Below, piece after piece: positions 6,953 to 10,814 of a stretch of 13,439 bases of DNA (positions within the stretch are counted from its first letter, which is position 1; each line of letters begins with the position of its first letter). A program made the translations under genes and the position numbers. The notes under the pieces were generated by a model. That model searched no databases and was not told the origin of the DNA. It saw only the letters and a list, made by a program, of their open reading frames with translations. Origin of the DNA: Acidobacteriota bacterium (lineage in GTDB: Bacteria > Acidobacteriota > Terriglobia > Terriglobales > Acidobacteriaceae). The stretch spans positions 1-13,439 of the forward strand of contig JAEKKE010000329.1 in assembly GCA_019510535.1 (NCBI GenBank), in the 5' to 3' direction.

Positions 6953-8281
6953 AGGCCGCGCCGAAACGGGGGTAAACGTGGAAGCATCGTTGGCTGCCTT
7001 CACCTGCGTTGATGGCATGAACAACTCCAGGCGGACCCTCCATTGCAGGGTCTTGCCGGGCGCCAACATCAGGTCATTCGCATTTTCTGCATCCAGCGGC
7101 TTGCCGGACGAATCGGTCGGATTGGCAACCGGTGAAACCACAATCCAGTTCTTTCCAGCGGGGGCAAGCACCCGTATGCCGTTGATGGAAGCGGACATAC
7201 CTACGACGCGGAGGCCATAATCGATCGCCGGATCGCGGAGTTCGACAGTCGGTCCGTTGTCGAAGAGGGAAGGCTTCGGATTGACGAGAGTGACGTCGAG
7301 ATCCTGCGCTCCCAGTGCTTTGCCCTGACGGGCATTAAAGCCGTCGGAGGAACTGCTGAGATTACCTGCGGTTGACGTTTTAGGCAAACGCACGGTGGCT
7401 TGTGCGCGATTGCCGCTCGGGATGGCAAGCCGGGGATACCACCCGCTGCTGACAGGAACAGGCTCGGAACCGATGTTGGTTGAGGAGATCAGCAGATCGA
7501 TTGCTCTCCCGCTGAGCAGGGCTGATACGGTTACCTGCAGTTTGCCGGGCCAGTGGCCGCCGAAGTTGCCCGTCTCATAGGTCGCTCGTCCTTCACTTCC
7601 ATCCGGCATGGTGTTGATCTGCGGGATCGAGGTGCTCATCGGGCTCAACAGGCCGAATCGGGCCATCGGGGGAGCGGCCGGACGATCAGGATCGATTACG
7701 ACAGGCAGGGAAACGCTCTTCCCATGTACGTTGACGGCGAGATTCTTTCCGTCGGCACTGACGGCGCCCGCAAGCGGATTGGCGAAGGGAACAAGAAAGG
7801 CTCCTCCGGCGGTCGCATTGGCTTCTCCATGACTGTCCGCACCTGTTCCTGTCATCAGGGCTGCGATCTGGCTGAGAGAGGGAGCGTTGAGAAGTTCCGT
7901 TTCGCCGCGGCCGGGCAGGAACGCCTTGATGGATGCGATGTCCATGCCACGCCCGGGAAGTACAGTGATCGCGGTAAACTCGGGGACCTCGCCGGTGTAA
8001 GTCTGAAGGCGCTTCAAGGTCAACGCTTCCTGTCCGCCGAATTTTGGCGCAGCAGGCGGAGCCGGAACAGAATCGTCTGTGCTGGCGAAACGCTTCAACG
8101 CCGCAGCACCGTCACCTCGCTTGCAACCTAGGCCTGGCAGGAGCAACGAGCTTGAGAAGGTAAGAGCAATCAGGCCATGCCGCAGCCCATTCCGCAGGGG
8201 AGTCTGAAGACGAAAAAACTGAGAACCAGTGCTGCGGGGGGCAGGGAAGATTTCGGACAAACCGTTGCTCTCCTCGTACAT
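6950..8281 (-). CDS. Secreted aldose 1-epimerase (mutarotase)-like protein, probably non-catalytic
   Basis: The 443-residue protein has a hydrophobic segment at about 36-50 ending in GLGC (Cys53). This looks like a signal peptide or lipoprotein signal, although -3 is Gly, which is atypical of a lipobox. From about residue 100 the order of blocks fits the galactose-mutarotase fold: VLPGRGMDIASI, FLVPFANPL (163-170), GHWPGKLQVTVSA, GWYPRLAIPSG (280-290), and VVSP..LMLAPGKTLQWRVRLEL near the end. Residues expected in active members are changed: FANR is FANPL, GWHP is GWYP, and the usual Glu of the (I/V)EP block is Ser in VVSP. The ATG at 8281 has a poor ribosome site. A TTG at 8260 has GAGGAG nine bases upstream and may be the true start. 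The TAG stop lies in the family B terminus. Confidence 0.65.
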   Translation of the reverse strand: MYEESNGLSEIFPAPRSTGSQFFRLQTPLRNGLRHGLIALTFSSSLLLPGLGCKRGDGAAALKRFASTDDSVPAPPAAPKFGGQEALTLKRLQTYTGEVPEFTAITVLPGRGMDIASIKAFLPGRGETELLNAPSLSQIAALMTGTGADSHGEANATAGGAFLVPFANPLAGAVSADGKNLAVNVHGKSVSLPVVIDPDRPAAPPMARFGLLSPMSTSIPQINTMPDGSEGRATYETGNFGGHWPGKLQVTVSALLSGRAIDLLISSTNIGSEPVPVSSGWYPRLAIPSGNRAQATVRLPKTSTAGNLSSSSDGFNARQGKALGAQDLDVTLVNPKPSLFDNGPTVELRDPAIDYGLRVVGMSASINGIRVLAPAGKNWIVVSPVANPTDSSGKPLDAENANDLMLAPGKTLQWRVRLELFMPSTQVKAANDASTFTPVSARP

Positions 8282-8325
8282 AACTTCCGGCTAGTATACG
8301 CAGCCCGATCCCCTAGGCTATCTAC

Positions 8326-8343
8326 AATCCCACAGCTGGGATT
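8326..8343. promoter_or_regulatory. Inverted repeat in the divergent promoter region
   Basis: AATCCCA and TGGGATT are separated by CAGC, in the 87-bp gap between the two divergent genes. The repeat is 25 bases before the udgB start and just upstream of a -10-like TATTCT (8348-8353). A -10-like TATACT for the opposite gene lies at 8293-8298. Its position suits a repressor site for one or both genes; no regulator family is recognised. Confidence 0.35.
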
Positions 8344-8368
8344 GCACTATTCTTAAAGCGGATCCCTT

Positions 8369-9073
8369 ATGTCTTCCCGCTTATCGTTGCCCGTGCTGGA
8401 TCAGGTTGTTCAATCAATTGTCGCCTGCGAACGGTGTGAGCGGCTTCGTACCTACTGCAAAGGAATCGGAGAGACAAAGCGGCGCGCTTATCTGGACCAG
8501 ACCTACTGGGCCAAGCCGGTGCCCGGGTTCGGAGACCCGAAGGCACGGATATTGATTCTCGGGCTGGCGCCGGGAGCCCATGGAGCCAACCGTACGGGGC
8601 GCCCTTTCACGGGAGATGGTTCCGGAGACTTCATGTATCCGGTACTGCATGCCATGGGGCTGGCTTCCAAACCGATGGCAACGCACCGTAACGACGGTCT
8701 GAAGCTGAAGCACAGCTACATCGCGTCCGTAGTGCGATGTGCGCCGCCAGGAGACAAGCCTACACCGGAAGAGATTCGGAACTGCTCGCCGCATCTCACC
8801 GCGGAAATTGCCTCGCTCAAACGGGTAAAGGTTGTCGTTTGCCTGGGGAAGATTGCCTTTGACGGTTATCTGGCTCACCTGGTTAATACCGGTGTGCTCG
8901 CAAACAAGCGAGGCTTCACCTTCGGCCACGGTGCAGAGTACGTTCTGCCGGGCGGCGTGCACCTGATCGCGAGCTACCACCCTTCGCTACGGAACACGCT
9001 CACTGGAAAGCTGAACGCGGCGATGTTTTCCAAGATCTTTATCCGGGCCAGGGGATTGGCCGGATTGGATTAG
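8369..9073 (+). CDS. udgB: Uracil-DNA glycosylase, family 5 (UdgB type)
   Basis: This enzyme removes uracil, and in family 5 also other deaminated bases, from DNA as the first step of base-excision repair. The 234 residues contain motif 1, GLAPGAHGANRTGRPFTGD (65-83), which is diagnostic of family 5. An Ala replaces the polar water-activating residue of other families. Motif 3 is SYHPSLRNTLTG (202-213) with His204. Cysteines 20, 23, 124 and 139 are placed to bind an iron-sulphur cluster. The ATG at 8369 fits the family N-terminus, but no strong Shine-Dalgarno precedes it. The stop overlaps by four bases the stop of the converging small membrane gene. The family call is from motif recall. Confidence 0.88.
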   Translation: MSSRLSLPVLDQVVQSIVACERCERLRTYCKGIGETKRRAYLDQTYWAKPVPGFGDPKARILILGLAPGAHGANRTGRPFTGDGSGDFMYPVLHAMGLASKPMATHRNDGLKLKHSYIASVVRCAPPGDKPTPEEIRNCSPHLTAEIASLKRVKVVVCLGKIAFDGYLAHLVNTGVLANKRGFTFGHGAEYVLPGGVHLIASYHPSLRNTLTGKLNAAMFSKIFIRARGLAGLD

Positions 9074-9273
9074 CGTCGCATCGCAGTGACGGCGTGGCGG
9101 GTGAGGGGCTTCTTCCGAGTGATGCGCCGGGGCGTCAGCGTCATACTCTCCAAACTCGGGAGTTCACCGGTTGATGTCGATTTTGCAACCTTCTCGCGCC
9201 CGCCGCGAAAGGCGAGCACTACTGGGAGCCCAATTAGCACGAGGTACAGTCCTACCTGAAAAACATCTTGCAT
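9070..9273 (-). CDS. Small single-pass membrane protein candidate, unknown function
   Basis: A 67-residue frame opens with one strongly hydrophobic segment (VFQVGLYLVLIGLPVVLAF, about residues 4-22). A basic tail rich in Arg, Lys and Thr follows (TPRRITRKKPLTRHAVTAMRR), which would put the C-terminus in the cytoplasm. The start ATG has only a weak GGAC upstream. It ends tail-to-tail with udgB, overlapping by 4 bases. The membrane segment supports a real gene, but no family is recognised and a chance frame is possible. Confidence 0.42.
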   Translation of the reverse strand: MQDVFQVGLYLVLIGLPVVLAFRGGREKVAKSTSTGELPSLESMTLTPRRITRKKPLTRHAVTAMRR

Positions 9274-9357
9274 GGCTGCACTGTACGTCCAACTGCGGCG
9301 GCCGGACTATATCGTTCTGAGAAGGAGCACTCGCCTGAATATTGGCGAATCTGATGC

Positions 9358-9471
9358 TAGGGCGTTATCCCTGTTGCTGGGTATCCCGTGAGGGGCGAGC
9401 AGCGGCGTTTCATTGCGGAAAACGGCCATAGATGCGTTTTCCTTGCACTACACCTGCAGGGAAACGCTCTA
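9358..9471. repeat. Family A palindromic intergenic element, copy 3 (inverted)
   Basis: This 114-bp copy has the same orientation as copy 2. It starts TAGGGCGTTATCCCTGTTGC and ends GCAGGGAAACGCTCTA, with the central palindrome GGCGTTTCATTGCGGAAAAC. It is the most diverged copy: both terminal arms carry changes, and some are compensatory (GCGTT/AACGC replaces GCATT/AATGC in the other copies). That suggests the folded form matters or once mattered. Its right edge supplies the stop codon of the 29-residue reading frame. Confidence 0.85.
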
Positions 9472-9558
9472 GTTTTTACCGCCGGCGCGAACGGCAACAA
9501 TAGCAGGGCCGATGAGCATAGCAACAAAGACTGCGCCAAGAATGAGGTCGTGCGTCAT
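9469..9558 (-). CDS. 29-residue membrane miniprotein candidate
   Basis: On the minus strand ATG at 9556-9558 opens MTHDLILGAVFVAMLIGPAIVAVRAGGKN and stops at TAG 9469-9471. The peptide is one transmembrane helix with a short polar start and a basic tail. An AGGA ribosome site lies eight bases before the ATG, well placed. The stop codon and the last base of the frame lie in the family A repeat. I do not recognise a family. The good ribosome site and clean helix make a real gene plausible. Confidence 0.5.
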   Translation of the reverse strand: MTHDLILGAVFVAMLIGPAIVAVRAGGKN

Positions 9559-9610
9559 AATGGTGGTCCTTTCGGGGGACTGTGCTGCTCAGTGGCCCGG
9601 GAGAGAATGA

Positions 9611-9645
9611 TTAGAACAATCTAAGGATGTACTGTCATGGTACAT
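9611..9645. promoter_or_regulatory. Two adjacent inverted repeats, candidate operators
   Basis: TTAGA-ACAA-TCTAA (9611-9624) is followed two bases later by ATGTAC and GTACAT around seven bases (9627-9645). The second contains ATGT-N11-ACAT, close to the ATGT/ACAT style of PadR-family operators. Both lie between the divergent miniprotein and YtxH genes. No regulator gene is nearby, so the assignment is tentative. Confidence 0.35.
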
Positions 9646-9649
9646 ATCG

Positions 9650-9700
9650 CCATTCCACCTTTTGGGGAGCGATGCCACAAAGGTGGATGGCCCAAAGGTG
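9650..9700. other. Mutually exclusive hairpins in the YtxH upstream region
   Basis: The left arm at 9650-9667 (CCATTCCACCTTTTGGGG) can pair with AAAGGTGGATGG (9679-9690) or, using its right half, with CCCAAAGGTG (9691-9700). The two pairings share CACCTTT and cannot coexist. No U-rich tail follows on either strand, so this is not a simple terminator. The rest of the 9559-9824 gap shows only the sites listed separately. Confidence 0.35.
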
Positions 9701-9742
9701 CTATTTCGGTAGCGGACTTCGAGAGCTGACCCTCTTTTTCAA

Positions 9743-9768
9743 GGAACCAACCTCTCTGAAACTTCGTC
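9743..9768 (+). promoter_or_regulatory. Candidate ECF-sigma promoter for the YtxH gene
   Basis: GGAACC (9743-9748), a 16-base spacer and CGTC (9765-9768) match the general -35 AAC / -10 CGT pattern of extracytoplasmic-function sigma factors. The implied transcription start would give a leader of about 50 bases to the ATG at 9825. The match is by eye and unproved. Confidence 0.4.
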
Positions 9769-9824
9769 CATCACAGTAACCAGGGATATGACGTTCCCGC
9801 ACCGTGCAAGAAAGGGAAAATATT

Positions 9825-10121
9825 ATGAGCGCTAAAGGAATCTGGATCGCATTTGGAATCGGCGTCGCTGCCGGCGCGACTGTGGCGCTGCTATATGCTC
9901 CGCAGTCCGGCGACCGTACTCGCCGCCAACTGAGGAAGGGCATCGATGATGCAGGGGATTATCTTGAGGACGCCGCCGATTATCTGAAGGGGCGTGCCGA
10001 TAAGGTTGCGAAAGAGTCGCAGAAGCTCTACAAGCGGACTCGCTCGCAGGTGGAAGATGCCATCGATACGGCAGGCGACGCCGTCAATGCGGCAGTCAAA
10101 TCTGTCCAGACACTGATGTAA
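9825..10121 (+). CDS. YtxH domain-containing stress protein
   Basis: A 98-residue protein begins MSAKGIWIAFGIGVAAGATVALLYAPQSG. One glycine/alanine-rich transmembrane helix (about 5-24) is followed by the LYAPQSGDRTRRQL motif that marks the YtxH family. An amphipathic, charged helical region then runs to the end (DDAGDYLEDAADYLKGRADKVAKESQKLYKRTRSQVEDAIDTAGDAV). Members are small envelope or general-stress proteins whose molecular role is unknown. The frame extends upstream to a GTG at 9804, but AAAGGG eight bases before the ATG at 9825 fixes the start there. It stands alone, with its own terminator and a candidate ECF promoter. Confidence 0.85.
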   Translation: MSAKGIWIAFGIGVAAGATVALLYAPQSGDRTRRQLRKGIDDAGDYLEDAADYLKGRADKVAKESQKLYKRTRSQVEDAIDTAGDAVNAAVKSVQTLM

Positions 10122-10141
10122 ACCAATCAGTCTGATTGCAG

Positions 10142-10164
10142 GACCCCGGGTCCACGCCGGGGTC
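10142..10164 (+). terminator. Terminator-like hairpin after the YtxH gene
   Basis: GACCCCGG (10142-10149) pairs with CCGGGGTC (10157-10164) around a 7-base loop, 20 bases past the stop. The tail TTGCCCG is poor in U. A smaller palindrome, CAATCAG-T-CTGATTG (10124-10138), lies between stop and stem. Confidence 0.6.
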
Positions 10165-10205
10165 TTGCCCGCGTTCGCCACATAGTGACGATCTCCGGCA
10201 ACGCA

Positions 10206-10320
10206 TGGAGCATTTTTCCTGTAGGTGTAGTGTAGGGTTTCTGCATCTATGGGCGTTTTCCGCAATGAAAACGCCGCTGTACGCCCTTCCGGAATACCCA
10301 GCAACAGGAAAAATGCTCTA
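10206..10320. repeat. Family A palindromic intergenic element, copy 4
   Basis: This 115-bp copy has the same orientation as copy 1. It has the cleanest termini: AGCATTTTTCCTGT (10209-10222) is perfectly complementary to ACAGGAAAAATGCT (10304-10317). The centre is GGGCGTTTTC-CGCAAT-GAAAACGCC. The left flank reads TGGAGC in place of TAGAGC; the right end is GCTCTA. It sits exactly where the cupin pseudogene on the minus strand loses its homology, so it probably truncated that gene. Confidence 0.9.
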
Positions 10321-10671
10321 GCCCTACATCTCCGGCGTTGAGCAGATGCGGGGTTCCGTTGATGTTCAGCTCTAGTGTGCCTTCGGTGATGAGCCAGATC
10401 TCGCTATGCAGATGGGTGCCCACAGCCTCGTGTTCTGATCCCGGTTCAATCGAGGTAAAGTGAATCTCCAGCCGGATGTTGTCGGCTTTCAGGAGCCTTG
10501 GCTTAGGATCGGCCCTGAGGTTCGTCCGGCCTGCGGTGTCGGCTTCAGGACTCCTCGTTTGTAGCCGCCGCTCACCAGTTCTTTCAGCTCGGCTGCTTCG
10601 GCGGTTTCCGTTATCGTCAGGCCCGCCAGCAGCGCAGGCAGAAGCGTTCCAAATTCGCGTCGATTAATCAA
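10321..10671 (-). pseudogene. Broken twin-arginine cupin-domain protein gene
   Basis: The minus strand opens at TTG 10669-10671 with a twin-arginine-type export signal (INRREFGTLLPALLAGL) and runs about 50 residues before drifting to a TGA near 10490. In another frame, downstream of about 10530, it continues as NIRLEIHFTSIEPGSEHE, then GTHLHSEIWLITEG, ELNING and LLNAGDVG. This is a cupin motif with metal-ligand-like HLH and Glu. A single indel somewhere near 10490-10530 would join the two halves. The second half ends abruptly in family A copy 4, so the C-terminal cupin motif is missing. A family B palindrome sits 10 bases upstream of the start and places an in-frame TAG there. Frameshift plus 3' loss make it a pseudogene. 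The ancestor was probably a periplasmic cupin of unknown substrate. Confidence 0.75.
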
Positions 10672-10681
10672 GTGTGGTTCC

Positions 10682-10738
10682 TAGGGTGCGTCATCAAACT
10701 CCCCGCGCTGACTGACAGGAGTTTGATGACGTACCCTG
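10682..10738. repeat. Family B minimal palindromic element
   Basis: TAGGGTGCG then TCATCAAACTCC (10682-10702) is mirrored by GGAGTTTGATGACGTACCCT (10718-10737), with one mismatch and 15 bases between. The inner bases CTGACTGACAGGAG match the inner edge of the long family B copy when reversed. It appears to be the two termini with the interior deleted. It lies between the cupin pseudogene and the clpC terminator. Confidence 0.8.
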
Positions 10739-10766
10739 CGCTCACCCAAACCTATCAGAAAAGCAA

Positions 10767-10794
10767 AAAGCCCCGGAAAAGTTCCCGGGGCTTT
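10767..10794 (-). terminator. Rho-independent terminator of clpC
   Basis: AAAGCCCCGG (10767-10776) pairs with CCGGGGCTTT (10785-10794) around 8 bases. On the clpC strand the stem is followed by TTGCTTTTCTG after its own U-rich arm, a strong classical terminator 20 bases after the stop. Confidence 0.9.
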
Positions 10795-10814
10795 GTTGGG
10801 TTGGAACGCCGTTG

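Noticed and set aside
9331..9348. Small dyad TCGCC-N8-GGCGA as a terminator
   Set aside because: The stem is five pairs with no U-rich tail; it is too weak to call.
9357..9624. 60- and 78-residue frames across family A copy 3
   Set aside because: Both run through the palindromic repeat. The minus-strand one overlaps the better supported 29-residue frame in another phase.
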